Positions 47,977 through 60,431 of a DNA stretch of 64,000 nt are shown here, in pieces. Below the pieces are notes generated by a model. It was not told the origin of the DNA, ran no database searches, and saw only the letters and a list, made by a program, of their open reading frames with translations. Source of the stretch: Isoetes taiwanensis (lineage: Eukaryota; Streptophyta; Lycopodiopsida; Isoetales; Isoetaceae); the NCBI GenBank assembly GCA_021234155.1, contig JAJEKV010000829.1, positions 1 through 64,000 on the forward strand. The letters run 5' to 3'. How positions within the stretch are numbered: position 1 is the stretch's first letter; each line of letters begins with the position of its first letter. The translations under genes and the position numbers were made by a program.

Positions 47977-48465
47977 TTCCCCTTTCATGCTAAATATCGT
48001 AAACTCTTGATCTGTGCAATCTCAAGTTTGCATTTCCACTCCTTCAATTTGTCATGAAACTTTCTGATCAAGTATTACCACATATTCACATTATGTTTCA
48101 TGAACTTAGGACCTGTTATCAGAGAAGATAAAATCTCCAATGTCAGAACTGTTTCATGATCAACCTAAGTTCAACCTTTCAAACGAATGTTTCCAACTTA
48201 GAGAATATAATATTCCCTTAAACATCTGTCTGTTATTAGAAGAGATAAACACTACGGCCAATGCATTTTATCAGAGAAGGTAAAATCTCTGACTGCACTG
48301 TCATTTTCTGATCAACTTGTTTTATCATTTCCACACTATAGAAATTCACTTAGAGAAGATAAAATCTCTATCAAACATCTGTTTGTTCACAGGGAAGATA
48401 AAATCCCTGATAGTTTTGGTTTCAAAGGAAGATAAAATCCTTATGTAAAATATATTAACCCTCCT

Positions 48466-48825
48466 TCACTTGCAGTTATTTTCCATGACTCCCAAGGCAT
48501 GCTTAAATTTCTTAAACTTAACTTCTGACAGTCCCTTGGTCAAAACATCTGCCACTTGTTCATTTGTGTTGATGTGCTCAACTGTAATAATTCCTTTGCT
48601 CACCAAATCCCTAATGAAGTGAACGTGAAGTTCTATATGTTTGGTTCTTTGGTGTAAAACAGGATTCTTGGTAATAGCAATACAACTCAAACTGTCTGAG
48701 TATAACACTGTTGGTCCAACTTGACTTACCCGTAATTCTTCAAGTAAGCGTCTTATCCAAGTAATCTCTTTATTTGCGCAAGGATGTTGAGTTGTATACC
48801 GCTTCCATTGTTGACATGGCCACAC
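48466..48825 (-). pseudogene. Copia RNase H fragment
   Basis: Reads ITWIRRLLEELRV, VLYSDSLSCIAITKNPVLHQ, RTKHIELHVHFIRD and INTNEQVADVLTKGLS, the C-terminal RNase H of copia pol, which removes the RNA strand during reverse transcription. The first residues of the open frame, before KEITW, are frame-shifted relative to the family, where an ALSTTEAEY-like block is expected. The end (FKHALGV) and a stop at 48466 are the normal end of pol. Confidence 0.9.
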
Positions 48826-49096
48826 AAGACCGCTTTTTTACTCTCTTCAAGCTACTTGTGGCTCCCTAGCATTAGGCAAAAGCAGGATGTTGACTTCTTC
48901 TGGAATCAATATCACTTCCCCAACCGCATCAAAGATACCCGGTTAGATTCAAGTTATCATTGTTGAAAGTTAATCCATGGTCTTGTGTTAATTTCAAGTA
49001 TCGAGAACCCATTTAGCGGTACTATCCAATGTGGTGTCTGGATTATTAGTGAAACTGCTCAACAAACTTCTGCAAAGGTTATGTGCAGTGCGGGTA

Positions 49097-49894
49097 CTAT
49101 TTGCAACAAAGAGTAAACATCAACCAACTCCACAGATGGTATTTTGTCCATTTTTCTTTGTTCAATTGCGTTTTTGGACTTAAATTAGAGGAAGATAACT
49201 TAAGGCCTTGTACCATTGGTGTTTTGCCACGTTGCACTCCATCATGTGAAATCTTTTTGAGCATTCCTTGAATGTTTGCCTTTTGAGAGATTGTTAGTGT
49301 TTTTCCTTGATCATCCTTTGTAACTTCCATTCCCAAGAATTTCCTTAAGCGCCCCAAATCTGTCATTTGAAATTTGTTCTTCGTAATTTTCTTACAATAT
49401 TCTAATATTTTCGAAGCTGCTTGGTACCATTATGTTTATCATCAACGATAAGGCAATAATGCAAACTGACCTCCTTTATGCAAAAATATAGATATTTCCA
49501 TCATTTAGAAACTTTTAAACCCTTGTTCTCGCAAGTACTCATCAATGCACTTATACCACATCCTAGAAGATTGTTTTAATCCATAAACCTGACGCTTGAG
49601 TTTCCGGACCATACCCTTCTGTCTTTGCTTCAAATCCAGAGGCTGGTTGCATGTATACTTCCTCATCTAGTTTGGCATTTAGGAAAGGTTGCTCACATCC
49701 ATGTGATGTACATCCAATTTGTTTGCATTTGCAAAGGCTAAAAGACCTTTATCTTGGTCGGTTACTATAGGTGAAAAAGTTTCTTCATAATCCATTCCCT
49801 TCCTTTGGGTGTAACCTCGTGCCACCAACCTTGCCTTATATTTTTGTTCCCCATTCATCCCCTTTTTTATTTTGTAGATCCACTTCTTTGCCAA
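49097..49894 (-). pseudogene. Copia reverse transcriptase fragments
   Basis: Minus-strand pieces in different frames: [20 protein letters not shown] and [20 protein letters not shown] (49679-49894, N-terminal fingers), an IVDD-like remnant of the YVDD active site near 49450, and DLGRLRKFLGMEVTKDDQGK (49290-49366) from the thumb. Between about 49370 and 49680 frames are badly broken. The enzyme cannot be functional. Confidence 0.88.
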
Positions 49895-50367
49895 TCACAT
49901 TTTTATTTGGCCTTGCTACTATTTCATAGCTATTTGTCCTATCAAAAGCTTGCATTTCCTCCATCATAGCTTGCTTCCACTTTCCAGTCCAGCGATAAGA
50001 TAGCCTCTTTATAATTTAATGATATGTATGGATTCAAGCAAAGCTTAGTACATAATTGATGTCTACATTTTCCTTGAGCGATCTTTTTACTTTTCCCATC
50101 TTCTATTCTTCCATAACAACACGTCAATTGTTCTTTTAGTTTTTCAACGTCCTTCTTTTTTTCTTCCCCTGCGGTACCTCGGGTTCATTAAATAATGCAC
50201 CACGGTCCTCAGATCGGTCACTGAATTTCAGCAAAATCTTTTCCCTTTTATCTTCTTCATGATTTACTTTCCCCTTGCATTTGCTTTGCTATTATTTTCG
50301 CTTCCCGCCGGAATCCTTATCCATCATTGTTGAATTGTCCCTTGTTTCTATCCGGTTTTCTTCTCCT

Positions 50368-51152
50368 TCATTGCTCCCTTGTTGCTGGCATGTTATTTTT
50401 GTTTTTATAAACACAAGCCTCATCAAAAACAACATCTCTACTAATTATTATGCACCTCTTGTTTGGATCAAAAAGCCTGAAACCTTTGGATTGTTCATCA
50501 TAACCTGCAAGATAGCATTTCATGACATCATCAAGTTTTCCTAAGTTCCTTAGGAACATGAGCATATCTTTGTACAACCATAAATCTTAAACATATCATA
50601 TGATGGTATGTTCCCATTCCACTTTTCTTCTGGGGTTTTTCCTTTAATGGAGCTCAATGGAAGTTTGTTTTGAATTAGAACTGCAGTTCTTACAGCTTCA
50701 TCCCAAAGGTAGTTTGGCATACCTGATTGCTTGAGCATTGATCTTACAGCATCAAGTATGGTTCTATTCTTCCTCTCTGCTATGCCATTTCTTTGAGGTG
50801 TATACCTGCATGTCAATTGTCTTTTGATCCCATGATCCCGCAATGTTTGTTAAATTCATATGATAAGAATTCTCCCCCCTAAATGCGATCTAACACATTT
50901 GATCTTTTTTCCGGTTCCTTTCAACTTCTTGTTCAAATAGTTTGTAGAATTTGGAAAAGCTTGATCCTTGTGTTTTAATATGTAACATTTTGTTTTTCTT
51001 GAATAATCGTCTATGAATGTTATAAAAATCTTTTGCCACTTAAGTTTGGTTACATTAATGGGGCCACACAAATCCAGATGGATCGGATCCAAAACTCCTT
51101 TTGCCCTTTTGTTTGACTTCTTGAAGCCGAGTCTAGTGTGCTTTCCTAGCAT
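50368..51152 (-). pseudogene. Copia integrase fragments
   Basis: 51152-50856 carries HLDLCGPINVTKLKWQKIFI and TFIDDYSRKTKCYILKHKDQ, the first part of the integrase core with its catalytic Asp. 50843-50550 continues with QLTCRYTPQRNGIAERKNRT (catalytic Glu in the AERKN block) and NYLWDEAVRTAVLIQNKLPL. 50577-50368 is the C-terminal part (KCYLAGYDEQSKGFRLFDPN). The break between the first two parts lies at about 50850, where SDxGGE has become SHLGGRIL. Confidence 0.9.
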
Positions 51153-51265
51153 GCAACCTTCATGATTAAATTTCCATGTATCTTGTTGTCTCCATTGATC
51201 ATATTCTTCTTAATCATATAGTGTATATTATTAACATGTGTATGCCCGACTTCTCATGCCATTCT

Positions 51266-52690
51266 CTAAGCTGTTGGTATTGTTGCAAGATTTATTGAGG
51301 CCTCAATTTTCTGTTTGTCAAGTGCAAAGAGATTCCCAACTCTTTTAGCAATGAATTTTAGTTCATCCTTAAGAAAGATTTTGCAATGCCTTTTCTCAAA
51401 ACAAACTCTATATCCTAGATCCACAAGTTGGTCGACCAAATGAGATTTTCGATTATTGATGGAACACATAGTACATTCTTTGAGTTCCATGGGGTGTCCA
51501 TTCAAATCAAATATTTCCAACATCCACGATTCCTACTTCTTGTAAATTCCCATCTCCAAGTGAATATAGCTTGAGTTGCTCCTTGTTTTTCTCCTTCAAT
51601 TTATTTGCCTCCTTAATCCGCATCTCTCGCTCCTGAGATCTAACACAAGAGATCATTTTTGTCTTTAGTTTCATATAAAGACAATGAATTGAAAATTTAG
51701 AGGCAGGGAATTTACCTCGGCATTTTAGATCCACTTCTTCTTCCCCTTAGGTTTTAACTTCCCTTAGCAAGTTTACATCAGGAGATATTCCTTTCCCTTC
51801 CTCTCCCTTTGTGATATCTTCCCTCCCCCCCCTCTCTAAATTCTTTTCTCCCTCTTCCCTTTGTAGCATCCAGGGGAACAAGACGGGTTTGCGACCATAT
51901 GACCAATGCCATCACAATTTGTAGCATCTGGTATCCCTTGCGCAAGTTTAGGTAATTATGTTTCAAGTGACCATAGCTATTGCAGCGATAGCATGGCCCT
52001 ATCTTGCTTTTTATCGGTATGTACCTTTGTTTTTTCCTTTTGCTGCATACAATATTTGAATGTTCTTCTTGTTCTTTGATTAAAAGCTTTTTGCTCTAAT
52101 TCGTCTTGACCATGAGTTGACTGTTCTCTATTCCTTGCTACATTTCTAACTAATGTAGATAATTGATCATATGCAAGAAAATGCCCTTGAGATAGTCATT
52201 ACACGATGATCCGAAAATTGTCACCCTATTTGCCTCCAAATCTGCCACAAGATTTGTCAAACTTACGGAAAATTACGTGATGTCATCCTTATCTTGAAAT
52301 TTCGATTTCGAAGTTTCTGCCTAACACATCAAAGTTTCCAGAAGGCGTTTTATTTTCATATGTTTTAATCAAATACTTCCAAATTGCCCTTGGATTCATT
52401 CCCTCACTTTCTAAGAATGCTTGAGCTTAGTTTAACTGTCATTATACTCTTAGCTTCCATTACTTTAGCGACATGCGAACTTGAACTAGTTACCTCAATT
52501 TGAACTAGTGCTCCCACTTGTTGAAGACTTCTCTTTAGTGTCTCCTTTCTGGTTGGATTCGATGATGTCCCAAGATATTGATTGTGATCTTCACCCCATA
52601 AGACCCACGTCCTTCTACTTCCAAAATTTCTTGAATTTTGGCCTTCCAAACTTGGAATCCAATTTGCCTTTAAATACATCAACTGCACTC
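51266..52690 (-). pseudogene. Copia gag and protease-region fragments
   Basis: Immediately inside the 5' LTR the minus strand starts a decayed gag (52690-52404, also 52140-52400 in broken frames). A zinc knuckle reads CYRCNSYGHLKHNY at about 51955-51997, with the last Cys changed to Tyr. The gag-pre-integrase part is at 51266-51523 (CFEKRHCKIFLKDE...). The protease active site was not found intact. Confidence 0.75.
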
Positions 52691-52743
52691 AACAGTGATG
52701 CACCAAGTCTAGTAGTCATGATTAGATTAGCTCTTATACCAAA

Positions 52744-53233
52744 TGAAGGTAACAATTTGATTTAAATCAAGACTAACTAGATCAACTTAGCTTTTAAATC
52801 AATGATAACCTCAGCTAGACAATGGAATTCAATTTGGCAATACCATTGAATTTAGTGTGCAATACCATTGAACTTATTCGGCTCTAATATCACATTAGAC
52901 TATTCACAAACCATCTACTTCCCAAAGCCCAAGCAATAGCTTGAAAGCTATTCGATTCTCCAAACTAACTTTTGCATTCGTCTTCACATTTTGTTTTATA
53001 GGGCCAAGCCCGACCGATTAGGTTCGACTCGACCGATGCAACGAACTCCGGGTTGCCTAGATTTGGATAAACTTGCCAAGTTTGAATTCATACTTGGCTC
53101 GAACTTTATCCTTCAATATCACTAATACCATTTAATGGTAATATTCTTATATGTTCAATGGTTCACCATTTATTCACATGGTCTTCACCAAATGCATGTT
53201 TATCAAATAAATTTAGCATGATCTAATTTATCA
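52744..53233 (-). repeat. 5' LTR of copia element (490 bp)
   Basis: Partner of 47486-47976. The right end ATCTAATTTATCA is followed by TAAGC, the target-site duplication. The primer-binding site is adjacent on the inner side. Confidence 0.95.
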
Positions 53234-53238
53234 TAAGC

Positions 53239-56200
53239 ATCCTCGGACTTCTATTGTCTGGCAAATTTCAGGTATTCCACAGATCTTTATCGAGATTTTT
53301 TCTTGAAAATTTTATGTCTACGTGAATCTTCCTAATCATGGAAGGACACGAAATTGCTTCCTTAGAACATATTTTGGGTGTGCATCCTATTTTTGATTTC
53401 TTCCTCGCTCTTCATAGGGTTTCATCGCGGCTTGCATCGGATACAAGCTTTATACAAGGAGGTAAGTGTTGAGAGCTACGATTATATAAAAAGAGTCGGG
53501 TTTTCTTTGCATGAATTATATGTTCCTTTGTTACATGTTCTCTTTCAAGTGAGATTATTGAGCTTCATTTTTTTGGATAAGATCGTTGCTATAGAGTCTT
53601 GACTCAAAGATGGGCAAAATAGAAGAAGCCCATTCATATATCGATTCTCTAAATATGTAGCATTTTGCTAAGTGCCCTTTTACATATCCACGTCCTTAAT
53701 ATGTGGTATGTCATTAAAGCCATATCCATGATCTATATATTCTGCTTCAAGTTGATCACACAATCATTCTATTTTATATTGCAAGTTATGACAACCGCGT
53801 AATACGTCTAGGATGCATGCCTCATTGCATTTGGAGGCCACAACAAATGCATGGCTCCAACCATTGTTCAAGGTTTTTTTGCTCTTGGATTGCCGGGCTT
53901 CTTTTTTTTCCTTAAAATTTTGCTCTTGGATTACTGGACCTCTTTTTCCTTAAAATTTCTCGGGTTTGAGCAATCTCGGCTCTAAAGTTTGAGGGACAAA
54001 GTATAGAGCAAAAATTACGTTTCCACGATGCATGTCATGATTATATAGCTCCAAAGTTGCTTTCATTAGAGTGATGTACTGTCGGGCATAAAAGTTGTTG
54101 AAATTTGTAGCAAATACAATGCTCCATTTTTTCATATTTCTTACTTTGATGTTGATGCTAACTCAATTTGTTTTGTACTTGGCAAGAACTCCACAACACC
54201 ATGAAATTTGTTTGGATTTCAAAGCCCCAACCGATTAGGGCAAGTTGTATACTACGGCCATGGAGAAATTGTAAGTGCTATATCTTTAATCCTTTTTCCG
54301 ATTATTGATTTATTCTCGCATTTTATATTTATATATATTAGAAGGGCATGCGGCATGTTGGATTTTCAATCAAAAAGTTGCACCATACGACGATGAGCAT
54401 GATCGAGAAGAAGTACTTCATATCTTTCTTCCCCTTTATGTGGAATTATCTTGTATGTATTATGTGTCTTTGGAGTCCTAGAAATGGTTTTGAAGCAAAG
54501 GCATCAGTAGTTAGAATTTGGAACTATCTAACATCATCGTAGCCACCATTTGCGTACACATCAATTAGAATTAAGTTTACATGTTGAAGAACTGCAACTT
54601 TGGTTGTAGATGTGATCAGTAGCAAAATCGACATGCTACATCAAAATGATTTGCAAGTTTGTGCTCCAATGCATTCTGGCAGGATGCTTTCTAGGTTATA
54701 AATGATCTTTGGATCTTAAAAATGTTCATCTTTGAATCATTTTTGCATGCTGCCCCCATACCATTTCCTTGAATACACATCTATGAAAATCCAGGCAAGC
54801 ATGAAGCTTATTATCAATTTGATTTTTGCTTTTTCTATATGGAACACTAATTACATATGTGCATTTTGAAGCTCTTTTCTTTTCTTTCCCATGCATGTTG
54901 GAGGGGAAAATGGTGCCATAAGATGTTGTCTAGGTTTTGTCTTTACGACCAAATTTGGACATACACCATGGCTATGGCCACGTTTGATGTGGTTCCTTTC
55001 CCCCCAGAGGTTGTCTTCATTCCACTGTCTAGAGTGTGGCTTGGAAACTATGGCGGGGATCCGATGTTAAAGCATCAACTTCTGATTTTTAATATGTTGA
55101 CAGTGCTCCCTTTTACCTTTAAAGCCTACAATTATGTCGGCATGAGGCTCTGATTGTTCAACGTTCTTTTACGTGGTTGCTGCACTTGAAATGCACAGTG
55201 ATGGAAGCCAAATTGCGAGGTTTGACATTACAAACCCTGAGACTATTGAGGTCATATAAATATGCATATCAAAACAAGGAGATACCTTTCATGCATCAAT
55301 TACCAAGCAAATGTAAACTTGGGCATGCAGTGTCTAAAACCAAGTTTAGAAATATGATCATTCTAGGGGCCCAATTCAAGTTCCCATGTGCATTATCTGG
55401 CGTCAAGTGCGACCATTACTACGATCAGCACACTTGAATTTCTAACTACCAAACATATAGGATAAACGAGTGAAAGAACTCCCAACACATTCTAAGATTG
55501 AAAGTTCGTGACGAGATTTCTCTCCGGTGGTGATTGATGTACTAAGTTGGACAAACTCCGCCCTTATTACCGTGGAATATAGGTCGCATTTTTTCAAAAC
55601 ATAACTCACAAATGCAAACCCATGGTATAGTTAAAGAGGAAGTTCTAACACATGGATCAGGGCTATTTCATCATTTAACACCCCTCAGGGATTCATCGGC
55701 AAATTGTTGGGGCCGGCTTGCTTTTAGACGAGCTCATGGGAACAGAAGAATTTGTTACCTTGTTGAAGATGAAAATCGGGGCTTTGGAACTAAAGCATGC
55801 CATGCTTCACGGGTTGTAGCTTAAAACATTTGAATGTTTAAGATGTTAGGAATAAGCTCATGCTATGGTTACTAATTGTGCTTCCTACGCGTTTAGTTAA
55901 AAATATGTTCTTGCCAAATAACCGCTATATTGGTGTTCTGGAGCTTACTAAATAGAATTTTTTCTAGGCGAGGTGATGATGTTGTTGTTAATGATTTAGA
56001 AGAAATTTCCGGACTAAATATACAACCACTGCGAAATCCTTATAAATTTCAAGATTGAAGGAGACTTTTCATACTATTTTAATTTTTTGTTTGTGACCGC
56101 TCCATAATAAGAACTATGGAATGAACTACTTGGGCAATGGGCAGACTGACGGTAAAAGGTCGTTTAACCATGTCCCTTGACATTTCTTCAATAGGTCCAA

Positions 56201-57050
56201 CATGGAGGTCCGGATGCAATAGAAAGATAAAGTGGTAATCTGGTTGGTTTAAACATGTATCCGGAAGAATCTACTCGAGTTGGCGAATAGTTGTAATACA
56301 AGAGATAGAGTTGTTTTATGTAGCTTCATATATTATTTCCTTCAGTAGCTTTGCTTTGTTTTCTTTGCTAGAAAATTCATCCCATTTCATCTTCACAACT
56401 ACAGTTGTTCGCTTCACTCAGCTTATAGAAACAACTCATGTATTGCTCCTATGCAATAGTGACTTCAATGTGCTCAAATTTGCACAACAAATCAAGAAAC
56501 AACGACGGCGATTCAGATATGTTTAGATAGATTTGTGCATATAATAAAAAGAGCAAGATTCAAGTTTGTTCAATAACACTGAATTTGCATCATTTCAATG
56601 AGTATGCATAGCTTAAATGCATGCTTAAGGGTATGGAGGCTTCAGGCACTCTCTTGCTACGTATAAGAGAAATACAATGGTTTGTACAGATGTAATATGG
56701 GGCAAGGCAACTGCAATGGGATACGTATGCATGATAGAACATGTAATTCTCTGCACAAATAGGACCATTAATGTATTTTGAGATGCATTACATCTTCTGA
56801 GATAAATGTCTTGGATGGCCATGCAATAGCTTGGAATTTCATCCCCAGGCATAACAACATAAAATCCCAAAAAACATAAAATCTCAAGTTTTAACAACAA
56901 TCATAGAATGATATAAAATGAACAAAATTCTGAAATTATTAAGAACTTTAGCTATTTAACAATTAACATGAACAACTTACAATCTATCAAGCTTGATTGC
57001 CGACATCCTTATAAGGAATGTTTGTTAGTTATAACTAAGAACTATGTAAA
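53239..57050. other. Long intergenic region, nothing recognised
   Basis: About 3.8 kb with many short frames; none has a motif. The copia insertion interrupts whatever this region and 46900-47480 formed together, since they become contiguous when the element is removed. The 98-codon frame at 54857-55153 and the 70-codon frame at 55612-55824 look random or too decayed. Confidence 0.45.
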
Positions 57051-57196
57051 AGTGGTCAATTAATGTGTTGACAAGCTTAAATTGCACATAAGCCATTATA
57101 AGCAAAAGTTTCTCTTTAATTTGTTGCTAAAAAAGTGGTCAATTAATGTGTTGACAAGCTTAAATTGCACATAAGCCATTGAAAGCAAGAGTTTTA
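57047..57196 (+). repeat. Tandem duplication, period 83 bp
   Basis: AAAGTGGTCAATTAATGTGT then TGACAAGCTTAAATTGCACA and TAAGCCATT occur at 57048 and 57131 without a mismatch over about 60 bases; the rest of the unit differs. Non-coding. Confidence 0.92.
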
Positions 57197-57976
57197 TAAC
57201 CATACATGCAATTGAACCTTGAACTCCACTAAGCCATTACAAGCATATACACATACTATTACGTGGAGTAACCAAAATTTTAACACCATATTCTAACTTT
57301 TAACACTATATTCTACTTAGATACCAATCCTTCTATTACAGAACTTAAAATAAATACTGTAACATATGATTCCTCATTAGAAGGAACTCCATAGTAAACT
57401 TTAGGTCATTTGTTGGTGCATCTTCACTAGAAAATCCATTTTGTTCTCATGGTGTATCTTGAATGCATTCAAGTCTAAAGGAGTAAACATTGAAGCCCGT
57501 TTTGCATGCTTGACTTATGTCTCTCCTTTGTATAGTCATTAAAATACCTATCTAAAGAAGCATTAAAATAACTATTTAAAGAAGCACTCAATGAGCAGAG
57601 CGTTAAAACAAATATCTATCTATCTATAGGCCAATGAGCATTGGCACGGGTAATCGAATCCGTTAACATCCTTTTTATTAAAGCTTTCAGTCCATCTAAT
57701 GCCAACATAAATTCTTATCTACATTTGTTTTGTTTTGCATGTAGATGATGAAACCGTACAATTGCAAGGAATTAAGTTTCATCCCTACAACAAAATTGTA
57801 TTTATGCCCGGCAACGCTGAATTAAAACATTAAAACAAAAATTGCTTTATTGAAACACTTCACTGTTAAATAATACACTTTGAAAATGCATCAAATTCTA
57901 ACATAAAAAAAAAGTGAACAATTCAGGTTCAAAGTTCACAGGTAAATGAAAAGACAATGACACCAGTCCATATCTC

Positions 57977-58486
57977 TCAACACATCTTTGGTATTGCCGC
58001 AAAAACACTTTCTACGATCGATTTTGCCTGTGAAGGATTTGCAATTGAAATTGATAGGAAAATACAATGCTTATTCATTGCTCCCATGAAAGACTGACTA
58101 TAGGTGTTAGACATGTTTGAATTCGAAATATAACTGCCTCCTTCCAACTGAGGACAAGACTGCAAACATTTCTCTCATACATCATTGTTGATGTCAATCT
58201 GCCTTAAGTTTGTCATGTCCATAGTTCCAAAATTCACAGGTACAAAAGAACTAACATAACTAAGTAGAATAGAACTAGGTAGAAACGCAAAATGCATTAC
58301 CAATAAAATTAAAATAAAACTCACACAAATAAAATCACTAGAAGGCTTTACCTCATCTGAGATGATTGTTCCTTCTTCAACAATCACGAGATCTGCTAAT
58401 TTCTCCGCAGGAATTTCATCATTAGCAAGTTTTAGATCTGCAACGTTGCTCGTAGTCAGACAACTCGTACTTGAACCAGAAGACAT
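57977..58486 (-). CDS. Candidate two-exon gene, unknown function (105 aa)
   Basis: Minus-strand exon 1 (58486-58352) starts with ATG (MSSGSSTSCLTTSNVADLKL), runs on as ANDEIPAEKLADLVIVEEGT and ISDE, and ends at a good donor, GAG|GTAAAG. After a 192-bp intron an acceptor, TTTGCAG, at 58160 opens exon 2 (58159-57977): SCPQLEGGSYISNSNMSNTY to SVFAAIPKMC and stop. The phase is 0 on both sides. The product would be small, acidic in its first half, with three Cys in exon 2 and no signal peptide. Upstream minus-strand sequence stays open to 58585, so the start may be further up, and a protein-like stretch at 58773-58976 (SSNTLIALNCTMAAVIASGK) might be another exon. I do not recognise the family; it could be a chance model or a remnant. 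Confidence 0.35.
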
Positions 58487-59479
58487 CAAGACAGTCTTCT
58501 TTGTTATGTACACGGATGATGGGGCACATGCCGTGAGGGGAGGCAGCCAGAGTTGAAATCTTTTGCAGCTCCTGAAGAAGAGCAAAACTTTGATGCCACG
58601 TTGCCCATGTCTGCAGCTCTTGCCAGTTGGGCCTAAGGGGGATAGAGAGCAGTAGATGCCATAAACTTTATTTTAAAGATTTCCGCTTTCATGTGGACAT
58701 AAAATTTGTGTCACGACTTTAGGGTAAGTTGTGCTTTTGAATTGCCCAGTTTGTTTTATAGTCGAATTTAATCTACTCTGAATTTGAAGCAATGTGTTCA
58801 ATGATGTCGGTTCCTGCTTTTCCTGATGCAATTACTGCAGCCATGGTGCAATTTAGAGCGATCAACGTATTAGAGGAACCGATTAAAGTACAGCCAAATT
58901 GAAGATAGATAGTAAATTTCTTTTGGGGTCGAGGGATCATCAATGTCAATTTTGGGAAACTTGATGCTAAAGTCAAAACATCTTCTCAGCTATAATTCTT
59001 GCTATTTCTATTCCTACTTGATCGTCATTTAGAAATGCATTAAAATGCTAGGTATTTAGTTGTTTGAAATGCAAGACCTACTGCATTTGTCTACATATCA
59101 ATTCTTCTACTAGTGGAATTTAGAAGGAAACAAATATAGTTTCTACTATTATATGATCTGGATACTGTCTGGATTTGATATAACACAAAAATATGCTTGT
59201 TATGGAAGACAATGTTGATGTAATTCCTACACATGGCTTTCTCAACTTTGAATTGGCTTTTGCTTTTAAAGTTCATTTTGAAGGGTTGGCCCATACAATG
59301 GACTATGTACATTCCCGAAAATACATAGAGTTGTTTATAGAATCTCAATGAGTATAAGTCTAACAACACAGTATCTCGAATTTAGCATATGAAGCATTTT
59401 GGACAACAACAACTTTGCACTCTTGAACAGACAACGGCCAGCCTCGTATAGTCCCTAAAATAACAAGGGACTTGTATGA

Positions 59480-59650
59480 CATCTATAAATAAGTGCCATA
59501 TACCATGAATGTCATATATGTCATCTATAGATATCATATAAATGACATGTATTTATATGACACATACTATAAATTTATATGACATATACTTTTAATGGCA
59601 TATATGTCATTTATAGATGTTTTATATATATGTCATATCTGTTATATATA
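59480..59650. repeat. AT-rich array of ATATGTCAT / ATGACATAT words
   Basis: The word ATATGTCAT and its reverse complement occur about ten times; CATATATGTCATCTATAGAT at 59514 recurs as CATATATGTCATTTATAGAT at 59600. Mixed orientation allows cruciform pairing. Non-coding. Confidence 0.75.
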
Positions 59651-59652
59651 TA

Positions 59653-59771
59653 CAACTTAACTTATGTTTATGGATAGAGATTTGGTGTCGATGCCGGACC
59701 ATCCGGATGGAGATCGGCGGTCGAACTGGCGACACCAAAATCTCTATCCATAAGGGGGCAGCTTAAGTTGG
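59653..59771. repeat. Long imperfect hairpin
   Basis: TTATGGATAGAGATTTGGTG-TC (59668-59689) pairs with GACACCAAAATCTCTATCC-ATAA (59731-59753) with one bulged base. Outside it, CAACTTAA (59653-59660) pairs with TTAAGTTG (59764-59771). Inside, GGACCATCC / GGATGG-like words add more pairing. It could be a small foldback element or the end of a larger transposon; the following text (AACCGTCCAATGCGC, ATGGCTCAGAT) resembles sequence often found in plant DNA-transposon ends. Confidence 0.7.
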
Positions 59772-60175
59772 ATTCATCTCAACCGTCCAATGCGCTACAT
59801 CAATGGCTCAGATGTTGCCACATATATTGATTGCACTCAATGCTTTGTGTGAGGTGTCACTGGAATTTGATGTAGCTAATCTTAGCCCTTAGATTAAAAA
59901 ATGGAGAAGAAATCCTAGCCATTAAATATTTATTATAATGCAATTTTTTAGGAGATGAGGTGGCACCTTTATTTAATAAAAAGATAGTGAGGTGGCAAAG
60001 CATTTATGAGTGCACTTTCTAAGAAGCTTCCTTGCTTACATCGCCTTCAAATGGTCATAACTTATAGTAGAGGACTCAGCTAAAGGTGTGGCCCATGCCA
60101 TTTGATTCCTCTCGTCGAGAGCTTTCCAATGAGTGGTGCCTCCCGTCACAGTTGGAGCTAATGTGATCGATTCTA

Positions 60176-60431
60176 AGAATCTTGTTGGGACCATGGAATC
60201 TCCACGAGAATCTATGGTAATTTAGGAGAATCTAGAATCTTTATGGGATCCTATAGAATCTAGAGGAATCTCATGTGAATATTAGAGAATCTCCGGGAAT
60301 CACAGAGGGAGAATCTTTATGACTCTAAAGAATCCAAGGGAATCTTCATAAAATATTTGAGAATCTAGGGAAACGTTGATGGAATCTTGGAGAATCTAGG
60401 GGATCTTTGTAAGAACTAGAGAATCTATATA
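60176..60431 (+). repeat. Dense array of GAATCT words
   Basis: GAATCT occurs about 15 times in roughly 255 bases, usually as (A/G)GAATCT(A/C/T) spaced 10-25 bases apart, with related GGATCC, GGATCT and GAATCC words. There is no fixed unit length, so it is not a simple tandem repeat. It ends at CTATATATAG (60425-60434). The sequence just upstream (59772-60175) is unremarkable. Confidence 0.85.

Larger units (their letters stand above)
47486..53233 (-). mobile_element. Ty1/copia retrotransposon, full length, broken coding region
   Basis: 5748 bp between perfect 5-bp target-site duplications TAAGC (47481-47485 and 53234-53238). LTRs of 491 and 490 bp start TG and end CA. A primer-binding site (TGGTATAAGAGC, one mismatch from the usual TGGTATCAGAGC) lies three bases inside the right LTR at 52729-52740 on the minus strand; a polypurine tract lies inside the left LTR. 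Order on the minus strand is gag, protease region, integrase, RT, RNase H, the copia order. Frames are interrupted by several indels and stops, so it no longer encodes a full polyprotein, yet the LTRs are still very similar: a fairly recent insertion. Confidence 0.97.
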
